From the NCBI GenBank assembly GCA_937930535.1, contig CALGKJ010000146.1, positions 1 through 52,152 of the forward strand: a stretch of DNA of 52,152 nt. The letters are read 5' to 3'. This DNA comes from an uncultured Clostridia bacterium (GTDB lineage Bacteria > Bacillota > Clostridia > Lutisporales > Lutisporaceae). Positions 35,207 to 42,238 of this stretch are shown in pieces. The notes beneath the pieces are model-generated. The model saw only the letters and a list, made by a program, of their open reading frames with translations. It had not been told where the DNA came from and ran no database searches. Within the stretch, counting starts at the first letter, position 1, and each line of letters begins with the position of its first letter. The translations under genes were made by a program, and so were the position numbers.

Positions 35207-35605
35207 TTAAATATTTCCCTTGGAAGAGGTTTTTTGCAGGAATTTATTCAGATCTATTATATATCTTTCATGGATGCCTTCACCTATTTTTTCTACTTCG
35301 TCATATGCTTCTAGTTTGAAGGTCAGCTTCTTTCCGCTTATTTCAAGCAGCTCTGCTGTTGCTTTTACCTTCATTCCTACTGGTGTTGCCGCCAGATGCT
35401 TTACATCCAAGCTTGAGCCTACTGTTGCAAAGCCTTGCGGCAGTGCATGGTCAACTGCCTTTAAGGCTGCATTTTCCATTATGCCTATCATCATGGGGGT
35501 GGCAAATACCTTTACCCCTCCGCTTCCAAAGCTTAGGGCTGTGTCTTTATCTTCTACTATTTTTTCTACTGTTGCAGTCATACCTGTTTTTAGATTGAAT
35601 TCCAA
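35207..35605 (-). CDS. Hotdog-fold thioesterase (FlK-like)
   Basis: This 132-residue single hotdog domain resembles fluoroacetyl-CoA thioesterase-type proteins: MIGIMENAALKAV on the long helix and SSLDVKHLAATPVGMKV on the sheet. I favour TTG 35605 as start because AAGGAG lies 8-9 bases before it; GTG 35614 overlaps that site. The substrate is unknown. It lies upstream of the mutase operon in the same direction, so a CoA-ester housekeeping role is plausible. Confidence 0.8.
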   Translation of the reverse strand: MEFNLKTGMTATVEKIVEDKDTALSFGSGGVKVFATPMMIGIMENAALKAVDHALPQGFATVGSSLDVKHLAATPVGMKVKATAELLEISGKKLTFKLEAYDEVEKIGEGIHERYIIDLNKFLQKTSSKGNI

Positions 35606-35743
35606 TGCAATCACTCCTTGTATTTTTAGATGTAGCTGTATATTATTGATGCATTTATTATTATATCAAAAGTTATGGTAATTAATAAGAATATGTATAT
35701 TTTACAATTTTTAACCGCTGAATATAAAAAATAATTGAAAATA

Positions 35744-35770
35744 AAAATAGGAGACTTAAAATCTCCCATT
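35744..35770 (-). terminator. Terminator downstream of the 149-bp repeat
   Basis: GGAGA/TCTCC core arms with flanking pairs are followed on the minus strand by TATTTTTATTTTC. It would end transcripts that begin at the lipoprotein gene and run through the repeat. Confidence 0.55.
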
Positions 35771-35785
35771 TCATAATATATATAG

Positions 35786-35934
35786 ATGTTTAACGAATGG
35801 TCAGAAGGGAAGTCTGCCGCTTATATAAGAGGGGATGAATATACTAAAGAAAATAAGTTTCAGTGAGGGTATCAATCCCCTTCTGAACTCGTTAAAATCA
35901 CGATATTGCAACGTAGTTGTAATATCGTCTTTAA
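35786..35934. repeat. 149-bp structured repeat, copy 1
   Basis: Nearly identical (about five differences) to 45965-46113. Internal complementary blocks suggest a fold: TTTAACGA pairs with TCGTTAAA, TCAGAAGGG with CCCTTCTGA, and a separate hairpin has arms ACGATATTGCAAC/GTTGTAATATCGT with a 3-base loop. Both copies follow the 3' end of a minus-strand gene. A plus-strand 26-codon frame (MFNEWSEGKSAAY and following) is open in both copies but has no ribosome binding site. Confidence 0.85.
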
Positions 35935-35935
35935 C

Positions 35936-36361
35936 CTAATTAATTTCAATGAATTCAAGCAAATTAATCCTTTTAACCGTGCTATTACCTTTTTGGACGA
36001 ATATTATGTCTACATATTCATTTTTCAGCTTTTTGGTTAATTGGTCTTTGTTTAGATAATTTGTCGTCTTATAAACCCTGCTTATCCCTATAGAATTATC
36101 TCCGCTCAATTCCTGTTCTTGAGTTACATATGTTCCGCCAAATACCGTATCCCCTAAATTATTTAGTTTAATATCAACCGCATCATATAAATCCACATTT
36201 TTAACTATAACACGTATATCTAATATCCTTGCTTTCACATCAAATCCAACTTGCTTTTCGTATTTACTTATACTTCCTTTTACCTCTATATTGTAATATG
36301 AACACGAGTTTGTAAGTATACAAACACACAACAAGACTAATATTAATAGTTTATTTTTCAT
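35936..36361 (-). CDS. Putative lipoprotein
   Basis: This 141-residue protein has a lipobox signal peptide (KNKLLILVLLCVCILTNSC, Cys at 20), so it should be lipid-anchored outside the cell membrane. The remaining 120 residues are a beta-rich, charged domain without a family I know. AGGAGAG precedes ATG. The stop abuts the structured repeat, whose terminal hairpin could serve as its terminator. Confidence 0.7.
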   Translation of the reverse strand: MKNKLLILVLLCVCILTNSCSYYNIEVKGSISKYEKQVGFDVKARILDIRVIVKNVDLYDAVDIKLNNLGDTVFGGTYVTQEQELSGDNSIGISRVYKTTNYLNKDQLTKKLKNEYVDIIFVQKGNSTVKRINLLEFIEIN

Positions 36362-36527
36362 ATTGCTCTCCTGTATTGTATATAAATATAAATCCTGCCT
36401 CGTTATATACTTTTATCAATAGAACATATATAGCGATAGCTTTATGCAATTCTGTTAATGTGATTGATATGATTGTAATTTCTTATTTATATCGTATTAT
36501 ACAATAAATTGTTCATTATATCAATTC

Positions 36528-36556
36528 TTGACAATTGATTAACTTTATATTAAAAT
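36528..36556 (+). promoter_or_regulatory. Promoter of the secreted-protein gene
   Basis: TTGACA (36528-36533), 17 bases, TAAAAT (36551-36556), about 45 bases before the start codon of the plus-strand gene at 36601. Confidence 0.7.
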
Positions 36557-36600
36557 CCTAGTGCAATCCAAAATAGTATTATTATACAAGGAGGGAACAG

Positions 36601-37251
36601 ATGAAAAAAATTATTTCTGTGACACTAATATGTTTACTTATAGTCTCTACTATGGCAATAGGTGTTGTTGCTGATAGCAAATCTAATAAAAGTACCTTGG
36701 ATGAGAAAGTAATATCAAATTCATTAGCCAACGGCTATAAAAAAGTTACTTCCATAGAATCTTTATTTGAATTTAGGTCTGAGCAATATTTAGATGGAGA
36801 ATTAGTAAAATCAGAAATAGAAAAAGTAAGTGGGGAATATTTCACAAAAGAACTTACATCGAATACTAAAAAAACTAAAAAAGATATTTGCCCTACTGTA
36901 GCTCTATACTATAAGGAGTTTGAGTGCGTAAAACTGGGCGGTGATAAAATGGATTTGCTATGGCTAACAGGTGTAAAAGTTGGAGAAGATAGTATTACAG
37001 CTATGGTGAAATGGATTGAAACATGGCTTGTAGAACAATATGGTAATAAGATTTCTTGGGAATCTTCGGCACCACCTATTATTACTTATGATAATTTGTC
37101 CTATTGGGTAACGGTAGGATATACCCTTTGGACTACAAGTTACGATGTATCAGACAGCCAAATTAAACACATGGGAAAAGTTGAATCTTTAAAAGGTGGG
37201 GCGAAATCATTTACCCACGTTTTATCAGCGGTATCCGTTCAATCACCGTAA
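36601..37251 (+). CDS. Secreted protein of unknown function
   Basis: This 216-residue protein has a signal peptide (KKIISVTLICLLIVSTMAIG, predicted cut near residue 24). The mature part starts with a charged helix-prone stretch and ends with a Trp/Tyr-rich region (WESSAPPIITYDNLSYWVTV) that looks like a small beta domain. AAGGAGGG precedes ATG, and both a promoter and a terminator are evident, so it is a monocistronic expressed gene. I recognise no family. It is one of only two supported protein genes on the plus strand. Confidence 0.75.
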   Translation: MKKIISVTLICLLIVSTMAIGVVADSKSNKSTLDEKVISNSLANGYKKVTSIESLFEFRSEQYLDGELVKSEIEKVSGEYFTKELTSNTKKTKKDICPTVALYYKEFECVKLGGDKMDLLWLTGVKVGEDSITAMVKWIETWLVEQYGNKISWESSAPPIITYDNLSYWVTVGYTLWTTSYDVSDSQIKHMGKVESLKGGAKSFTHVLSAVSVQSP

Positions 37252-37260
37252 ACCCTACAA

Positions 37261-37302
37261 AAAATCAGGGGCCTTACAATATCTAAAGCCCCTGATTTTT
37301 TT
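37261..37302 (+). terminator. Terminator of the secreted-protein gene
   Basis: Arms TCAGGGGC/GCCCCTGA with a T7 run, 9 bases after the stop. Confidence 0.9.
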
Positions 37303-37322
37303 ATATTTCTACCTATTATGCT

Positions 37323-37451
37323 TTATGCTGCTCTTCTGTCGTTTTCCTCGTCTTGTTTATCTGGCTCAAAGTCTGATATGTGAATATCTGGCTCTTCTAT
37401 TTGCGGCATTTCAAGATCGCCGAAGATAATGCTTATAAGTTTGTTTCTCAT
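37323..37451 (-). CDS. Small acidic protein, 42 residues
   Basis: ATG at 37451 has AGGAGG 6 bases upstream, and the frame ends at TAA 37323. The product begins RNKLISIIFGDLEMPQIEEP, and the remainder is very acidic (DFEPDKQDEEND). The short amphipathic N-terminus followed by an acidic tail recalls small signalling or antitoxin-like peptides, but I cannot place it. Confidence 0.45.
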   Translation of the reverse strand: MRNKLISIIFGDLEMPQIEEPDIHISDFEPDKQDEENDRRAA

Positions 37452-37960
37452 TTTGCTCCTCCTATTGTAATATTACAGCTATTGATTACAAGCATTTATA
37501 GCTAAGCTTCTTATACTTGATAGGGGCAGCCCTCTTTTTGCTATTATATAAAAATTACATTTATCATGCTTTGCTTTTGTGATATACTATGTATGAGTGT
37601 TTACAGGATTACATTTGCAAGGTGGCATCCTGTTGCACTTGTGCTGAGAGTCGGTATGTTTCTTGTATATCTTGAAAAATTCCGGCTCTTTTAATTTTTT
37701 GTTATATGCTTCTCGATATTCAACACCTCCTGTTTGTGTAATCAATGCTGCCAATGTTATTTTATGACATCTAAAGAGGTGAGTCAACCCCAGCTTTTAC
37801 AGTATTTTACATGATAATTTATTGCTATTTCCATTCTTTGGATTTACAGAGCGGTAATAACTAATTTGCAGTACCAGCCAGCTTTTAATGCCGCTTAATG
37901 CATATAATTACAACAAAAAAAAATTGAGTTGATGTAAAAAAATAGGAGACCCAATGTCTC
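37452..37960. other. Intergenic region with one promoter-like sequence
   Basis: This 509-base stretch has no convincing gene. The minus strand carries TTGACT (37787-37782), 17 bases, TAAAAT (37764-37759), and AGGAGG about 30 bases further on, but no credible start codon follows the AGGAGG. It may be a decayed gene or an untranslated RNA. Confidence 0.4.
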
Positions 37961-37967
37961 CTATTTT
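37935..37967 (-). terminator. Terminator of the receptor-peptide operon
   Basis: Arms AATAGGAGAC/GTCTCCTATT with a 5-base loop and T7 tail overlap the stop codon of the second peptide gene. Confidence 0.9.
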
Positions 37968-38098
37968 ACACCTTTTACTATTCCTATGCAGTTTAAACCC
38001 CAAGGATCGCTGTCAGCACCTGCAAAGGCTGTTACTGTTAAGGATAAGGTCAATACTGCTACCAGGACTACACATATTAAGGATTTTAATGCTTTCAT
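37961..38098 (-). CDS. Secreted signalling-peptide precursor 2 (candidate RRNPP pheromone)
   Basis: This 45-codon gene starts at ATG 38098 with AGGAGGAG 7-8 bases upstream. It encodes a Sec signal peptide (residues 1-26, ending TAFA) and a mature part of 19 residues, GADSDPWGLNCIGIVKGVK. It is a tandem paralogue of the gene just upstream; the signal peptides are identical and the mature parts differ in a few residues. Position directly after a TPR regulator is the arrangement of PlcR-PapR-like and clostridial Qsr/Qss-type systems. A small bacteriocin-like peptide is the alternative. Confidence 0.78.
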   Translation of the reverse strand: MKALKSLICVVLVAVLTLSLTVTAFAGADSDPWGLNCIGIVKGVK

Positions 38099-38112
38099 TT
38101 AGCTCACTCCTC

Positions 38113-38250
38113 CTACTTTACCCCTTTTACTATTCCTATACAGTTTCTACCCCAAGGATCACTAACATCTCCTGCAAAGGCTGTTACTGTTAAGGACAAG
38201 GTCAATACTGCTACTAGGACTACACATATTAAGGATTTTAATGCTTTCAT
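38113..38250 (-). CDS. Secreted signalling-peptide precursor 1 (candidate RRNPP pheromone)
   Basis: This 45-codon gene begins 5 bases after the receptor stop; its AAGGAG ribosome binding site lies in the last receptor codons, so translation is coupled. It has a signal peptide of 26 residues (MKALKSLICVV...TAFA) and a mature part GDVSDPWGRNCIGIVKGVK. The conserved core SDPWG-x-NCIGIVKGVK is shared with the second copy, 14 bases downstream. The active peptide is probably a processed fragment that is re-imported and bound by the TPR receptor. Confidence 0.8.
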   Translation of the reverse strand: MKALKSLICVVLVAVLTLSLTVTAFAGDVSDPWGRNCIGIVKGVK

Positions 38251-38255
38251 TTAGC

Positions 38256-39506
38256 TCACTCCTTCAAACTTCTGATTTTTTTATAGATTTGTGCAACAGA
38301 TGAGTGCAGATTTAGTATGTACTCTTTATTATATACTATATCCTTGCTGTCTGCCATTTCTAGTACTGTATCAGCGAAGCTTTCCAGTAGGTACTTTTCC
38401 TTTATTGTTGATGCCAAATCATTGATGTCCTCAATAAGACAGCTTTTGTCCACCAGCTTTGTATTTGCAAGCTTCAGCTCCTTAAAGTAGTCGTAGCAGT
38501 CCACGGTATACCCCTGCAAATACCTTGCCTTTGTATAGGTTTGCTTATACAATATGTATCGTCTGTGATCTCTGGTATTTTTAATGTATGATATTGCTTT
38601 ATTACTAAGCTTTACTGCTTCATCATATTGCTGCATGTCTATCATTATTAACGCTTTATTGTTAAGCACCGAGCTAATTCGTGTAAAATCATTGCCGACA
38701 TACATAGCCAATACCTTGTCATATATTTCTATAGCTTTCTCGTACTTGGCTTCCTTGAAATAAGTAAGTCCGATATTCTGCATAGCAACGCTTGTTTCCT
38801 CAAGACTAACTGTTGAGGCTAGGGCATCTTGGAACAGTCTTCTTGCAAAGAGTATTCTGTTTCTGTCTATTTCAAACTTGCCTCTCCAGTAATAATATCG
38901 AAAAAGTGCATCTTCTTTCAATTTATTACGCTTTGTTATCTCGTCTGCCTTGTTAAAATAAAACGCTGCTTTATCCTCAAACTGCTCACGACCTAAAATA
39001 CTGCCAGCTTCACAATATAGCTGTACCAATCTATTTAAATCGTGGTTGTCCATCCTTTGTATAGCCAGCTCATACCATTCAATACATTGGCTTATGGCAT
39101 TTCTATAATAGCAGTTCATAGCCTTGGCTCTCAGCATCATAGCCTTTTCCACGGGCAAATCAAACTTTTCAAGGAGTATTTCCGTTGCTCTGATAATGTC
39201 CAGATCCTCTTTTTCGTTGTACAGCTTGATATTTGTATTGATATCCCAAGCTAGTCTTCTTGCCTGCTCTTGGTGGGATAATACGATATCTGAATAATGG
39301 ACATTAAAGCAGTTGACTATTGTACATTTTAAAGTTTCGGAGTATACTTTGTTTTTCGCCAGATATGTTCGTAAGGAATCAAGGGTTATGTTTAGTTTGT
39401 TTTTTTCAAAAAAATCTGCTACAGTTTGATAGCGTGTTAGTATATACTTTCTGATCTGCGGTCCTTCGCCTAATAGCTTAATATCTTCCTTCGTTAGCTT
39501 CTTCAT
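38256..39506 (-). CDS. TPR-type transcriptional regulator, RRNPP-like
   Basis: This 416-residue protein has an N-terminal region (about 1-70) compatible with a DNA-binding helix-turn-helix, then helical repeats to the C-terminus. TPR signatures are clear in AMQNIGLTYFKEAKYEKAIEIY and in NNKALIMIDMQQYDEAVKLS (each quoted run within residues 245-300). RRNPP receptors of this length bind imported oligopeptides and switch DNA binding. Two peptide genes follow in the same transcript. The promoter carries a near-palindrome CCAATTAACTGG that recurs before the thioredoxin-like gene. GGTGTTGAG precedes ATG. Confidence 0.78.
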   Translation of the reverse strand: MKKLTKEDIKLLGEGPQIRKYILTRYQTVADFFEKNKLNITLDSLRTYLAKNKVYSETLKCTIVNCFNVHYSDIVLSHQEQARRLAWDINTNIKLYNEKEDLDIIRATEILLEKFDLPVEKAMMLRAKAMNCYYRNAISQCIEWYELAIQRMDNHDLNRLVQLYCEAGSILGREQFEDKAAFYFNKADEITKRNKLKEDALFRYYYWRGKFEIDRNRILFARRLFQDALASTVSLEETSVAMQNIGLTYFKEAKYEKAIEIYDKVLAMYVGNDFTRISSVLNNKALIMIDMQQYDEAVKLSNKAISYIKNTRDHRRYILYKQTYTKARYLQGYTVDCYDYFKELKLANTKLVDKSCLIEDINDLASTIKEKYLLESFADTVLEMADSKDIVYNKEYILNLHSSVAQIYKKIRSLKE

Positions 39507-39537
39507 CTCAACACCTCAATATTGTATGCTATATAAA

Positions 39538-39566
39538 ATTATAACACTGTTTCCAGTTAATTGGTA
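39538..39566 (-). promoter_or_regulatory. Promoter with palindromic operator for the receptor operon
   Basis: The minus-strand -10 TATAAT (39543-39538) is preceded, where the -35 should be, by CCAATTAACTGG (39564-39553). A poor -35 (TACCAA) is covered by that site. The 37-base block is conserved at 46986-47022 before the thioredoxin-like gene, with the perfect palindrome CCAATTAATTGG. The pattern suggests a regulator-dependent promoter. Confidence 0.6.
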
Positions 39567-39603
39567 GATTTTCTTTAAAGTAGTTTGTCAGTCTTACTGC
39601 TAT

Positions 39604-39652
39604 AAAGAAACAACTTAAAAACTGAATTTTCCCAGTTTTTTCTCACAAAGAG
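39604..39652. repeat. Palindromic repeat family A, copy 3 (diverged)
   Basis: It retains AGAAACAACTT on one side and TTTTTTCTCACAAAGAG on the other, around an inner AAAAACTG/CAGTTTTT stem. The right flank AGATTAGCAACTCT is shared with copy 4. Confidence 0.55.
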
Positions 39653-39762
39653 ATTAGCAACTCTAAAGGAATTGATTTTATATCATCCATTCCTTTAATG
39701 TGATAAGAGTGAATAAGCATTTTGAGCAACTCTGGTGAAAATCTACTTTCTCTTTTCTTCAT
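39643..39762 (-). pseudogene. Short ORF resembling an IS256-type transposase N-terminus
   Basis: This 39-codon frame begins MKKRESRFSPELLKMLIHSY, then HIKGMDDIKSIPLELL. The pattern xSPELLKxLIxxYxIKxxDDI resembles the start of IS256-family transposases. It ends inside repeat family A, so it is probably a remnant. No good ribosome binding site precedes it. Confidence 0.35.
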
Positions 39763-39809
39763 ATAATAAAATCCCTGCTGAATGGATTATCTTCCATTCA
39801 GCAGGGATT
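39763..39809 (-). terminator. Strong terminator of the defence operon
   Basis: Perfect 16-base arms AATCCCTGCTGAATGG/CCATTCAGCAGGGATT with an 8-base loop are followed on the minus strand by TTTTATTATA. It lies 59 bases after the HsdM fragment stop. Confidence 0.8.
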
Positions 39810-39867
39810 CATACACAAAATTTAAAATACTACCGGATTTGACGTCTGATACCTTACAATTACAATA

Positions 39868-40040
39868 TTATTTCATCGCAAGTTCTTTCAGAAATTTATT
39901 ATGTCTAGCTTTTGCTTTGCTGATTGTTTCCTCAATTTCATCCAGATTCTTTTTAACTCCGGCAATGTCAACGCTTTCTTCTACTACTGCTGTGCTTACA
40001 TATCTCGAAATGTTCAGATTGAAATTGTTTTCTCTATCCC
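39868..40040 (-). pseudogene. C-terminal fragment of a type I restriction methylase (HsdM)
   Basis: About 55 codons encode RENNFNLNISRYVST followed by EESVDIAGVKKNLDEIEETI, which matches the C-terminus of HsdM N6-adenine methylases. The catalytic domain is absent. At its 5' end it is fused to the small HTH gene at 40034-40180, marking a recombination junction. Confidence 0.7.
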
Positions 40041-40180
40041 TCTGCCTCTTTGGGAATTGCCCAGACTGAGGCATACTTCATTGCACCTTCAATCCTGCCC
40101 CGGACGCATAATAGTTGGACTCGTCGAGGGGTTATTCCCCATTTCTCGGCAGCTTCTTTAACTGTTAAATAATCAAACAT
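40034..40180 (-). CDS. Small excisionase-like HTH protein, C-terminally truncated
   Basis: The 48-codon frame starts MFDYLTVKEAAEKWGITPRR and continues VQLLCVRGRIEGAMKYASVW, ending PKEAEG. This is the HTH_17/excisionase-type pattern of about 60 residues common next to restriction or integrative modules. The usual C-terminal tail is missing where the HsdM fragment begins. GAGGTG precedes ATG. Confidence 0.6.
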   Translation of the reverse strand: MFDYLTVKEAAEKWGITPRRVQLLCVRGRIEGAMKYASVWAIPKEAEG

Positions 40181-40212
40181 AAATACACCTCGACATTAAA
40201 AAATGTAGATCT

Positions 40213-40428
40213 TTAACCGACTCTATTCTCAGCATATGCTCCTCTAATATTTGCATTGAAATACTTGCCGATTGAAGAAGCAGAATCTATTTCAAACCAT
40301 ATATACTCAGGAACATCAAAATATTGCCATACTTGCCCATTAGATTTGAATTCAACCTCAAGAACGGCTTGAGAAGTATCATATCCAATGCTTGAAATCA
40401 TTGATGAATCAACGTATTTTCTATCCAT
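40213..40428 (-). CDS. KTSC-domain protein
   Basis: This 71-residue protein is a single KTSC domain: SSMISSIGYD near the start, LEVEFKSNGQVWQYFDVP in the middle and the SSIGKYFNANIR signature. The molecular function of KTSC is not established; such domains occur in phage and defence contexts. It is 13 bases after the HerA gene and reads the same way, so it may belong to the SIR2-HerA system. Confidence 0.8.
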   Translation of the reverse strand: MDRKYVDSSMISSIGYDTSQAVLEVEFKSNGQVWQYFDVPEYIWFEIDSASSIGKYFNANIRGAYAENRVG

Positions 40429-40441
40429 ATTCTAAATCTCC

Positions 40442-42238
40442 TTATAATTTTTGTTCTCTGATTTTTGTTACAACTTTTTTATAGCAATCTATGTCTTCAG
40501 AAAATTCAGTTATCCATTTATCCACTAATTTTGGATCAGCACTATCTGGTCTTGGATTCTGCAATGGAAGTCTAATCCTAGAAGGTATTTTTATAGCTTC
40601 ACCTACAACTATAGCTTCGCCAATTCTTAACGAAGGCAACAAATCTATTAAGCTATTCATGTTATCAGGAGCTAAAGATTTTACAATCGATTGATCCGAA
40701 GAGTTTGTAAGTCTAAGTGCTATGAATGTTCCAACTTGAGCTAGAATTGTTTCTGATATCTCAGAAGGGCGTTGTGATATAACGAGTGCCCCAACACCAA
40801 ATTTCCTGCCTTCCTTGAAAATTCTTTCGACCGCTACTTTGGCATAACTCGTACTATCATCTTTTCCTAAATAAGAATGCGCCTCATCATATGCTAAAAG
40901 CAAAGGTCTGTTCTTTCCTGTATTAGTATCATTTCGCCCCCAAAACATACTATCATAAACAAATCTCGTAATTAAGCCTACTGTAATATCCAACACTTCA
41001 AATGGTACATTACTCAAATCAAGTATTGTAAGCCTCTCATTATTACCAATCCAATCATTTAATAAATCATGTAAATCTTTTGGTGAATTTTCATCCTTGT
41101 AGTCACCAGGGTGAAACAAGAAATTATATCTACTATCTTTTAATCTATTAAGCAGTTTTTTCTCATAAGCATAATATTCATTATGCTGACTCTTAAATGG
41201 TGGTTGGTTTGCCGCAGTATCTAAATGTGATTGAAATTTAGCTCCTCTGAGCTCTTCATAATTACCTAAATCTTCAGTTTCATCAGCAAGTTTTTTTATG
41301 TACTTCAAAGAGTCATCTCTTGTTTGCTCATCTTTTTTTGTTGATGAGAAACTGGCATTCAACCACCAATTCATTTCGTGCCAGAGTTTTCTTGAACTAA
41401 ATGGTATCGGAGAATCTGCGGTAATAAAATTTTGATTTACTTCTCCAGCCTTTAATTTCCAATGTTCTCTTTTATATTGAGTAATTATTTCTCTTAACAA
41501 TCTATACTCAGGTCTTTGGTCATCTGTCGGTTTGGCTCCTACAAGAAAATAAGATAATTCATCGAAATTCATTAGCCAAAACGGTATATACAAAGGGTTG
41601 TTCTGGTCATTTATCTTGAATACTCTCGCTTCCGGAAAGGCGGATGCATACTCACCGTGTGGATCAATAAGAACTATTCTTGAATTACTATAATCATTTG
41701 CGATTTTCTTAATTATCCCTACTGTGGTATTAGATTTACCACTCCCAGTCGATCCAAGTATAGCGGCATGACGAAGAACCAATTTATGAACATCAACAAA
41801 AACATCCAAATTTTCTGATGATGAATGCTTTCCAATTGCAATTGCACCTGCATCACTCATTCCATAAATATCAACCAAGTCGTTTTCGATCACAATATGT
41901 ACTTCATCATTAATAGTTGGATATAATCCTATCCCTTTTTCAAAGTTACCATTACCAACTTTTTCACCAATTAAATTAACAGTCAAAAATCTTGATCCTA
42001 TTACTTGCTTTAATTCGCTCTCTGATGCTTTACTTGGTGTATTACTTACACTTGCAACTATTCCATAAGAATTTACATTTCCTACAGGTATCTTTACAAA
42101 TGTACCAATCTGTCCTATCTTATATACTTTCCCACCAATTATAGGGCTTGATGAGGGAATTCTATCACTTATTTCAACTTCTACAATATTTGAATCTACT
42201 CTAATTATCTTTCCTAAGAAAGTAATATCATTTTCCAT
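40442..42238 (-). CDS. HerA-like hexameric ATPase of a SIR2-HerA defence system
   Basis: This 598-residue protein has an N-terminal HAS-barrel-like beta domain (about 1-150) and a HerA/FtsK-type ATPase: Walker A GSTGSGKSN (162-170), then LIDPHGEY, Walker B LLLAYDEAHSYL, and a C-terminal arginine-containing RLTNSSDQ motor region. HerA rings pair with SIR2 effectors in characterised phage-defence systems that degrade NAD+. Its start overlaps the SIR2 stop by 11 bases, so the two are translationally coupled. Confidence 0.9.
   Translation of the reverse strand: MENDITFLGKIIRVDSNIVEVEISDRIPSSSPIIGGKVYKIGQIGTFVKIPVGNVNSYGIVASVSNTPSKASESELKQVIGSRFLTVNLIGEKVGNGNFEKGIGLYPTINDEVHIVIENDLVDIYGMSDAGAIAIGKHSSSENLDVFVDVHKLVLRHAAILGSTGSGKSNTTVGIIKKIANDYSNSRIVLIDPHGEYASAFPEARVFKINDQNNPLYIPFWLMNFDELSYFLVGAKPTDDQRPEYRLLREIITQYKREHWKLKAGEVNQNFITADSPIPFSSRKLWHEMNWWLNASFSSTKKDEQTRDDSLKYIKKLADETEDLGNYEELRGAKFQSHLDTAANQPPFKSQHNEYYAYEKKLLNRLKDSRYNFLFHPGDYKDENSPKDLHDLLNDWIGNNERLTILDLSNVPFEVLDITVGLITRFVYDSMFWGRNDTNTGKNRPLLLAYDEAHSYLGKDDSTSYAKVAVERIFKEGRKFGVGALVISQRPSEISETILAQVGTFIALRLTNSSDQSIVKSLAPDNMNSLIDLLPSLRIGEAIVVGEAIKIPSRIRLPLQNPRPDSADPKLVDKWITEFSEDIDCYKKVVTKIREQKL

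Noticed and set aside
35786-35866. 26-codon ORF inside the 149-bp repeat as a real peptide gene
   Set aside because: It is open in both copies but neither copy has a ribosome binding site, and changes are not biased to silent positions.
37610-37680. TPP-riboswitch-like GTGCTGAGAG on the plus strand
   Set aside because: The second conserved half (ACCTGAT and GCGTAGGGA-like core) is absent and no thiamine gene follows.
37587-37787. A 66-codon minus-strand reading frame ending KCNPVNTHT
   Set aside because: Its only ATG lies within the -35 of the local promoter-like sequence and the AGGAGG inside it has no usable in-frame start after it.
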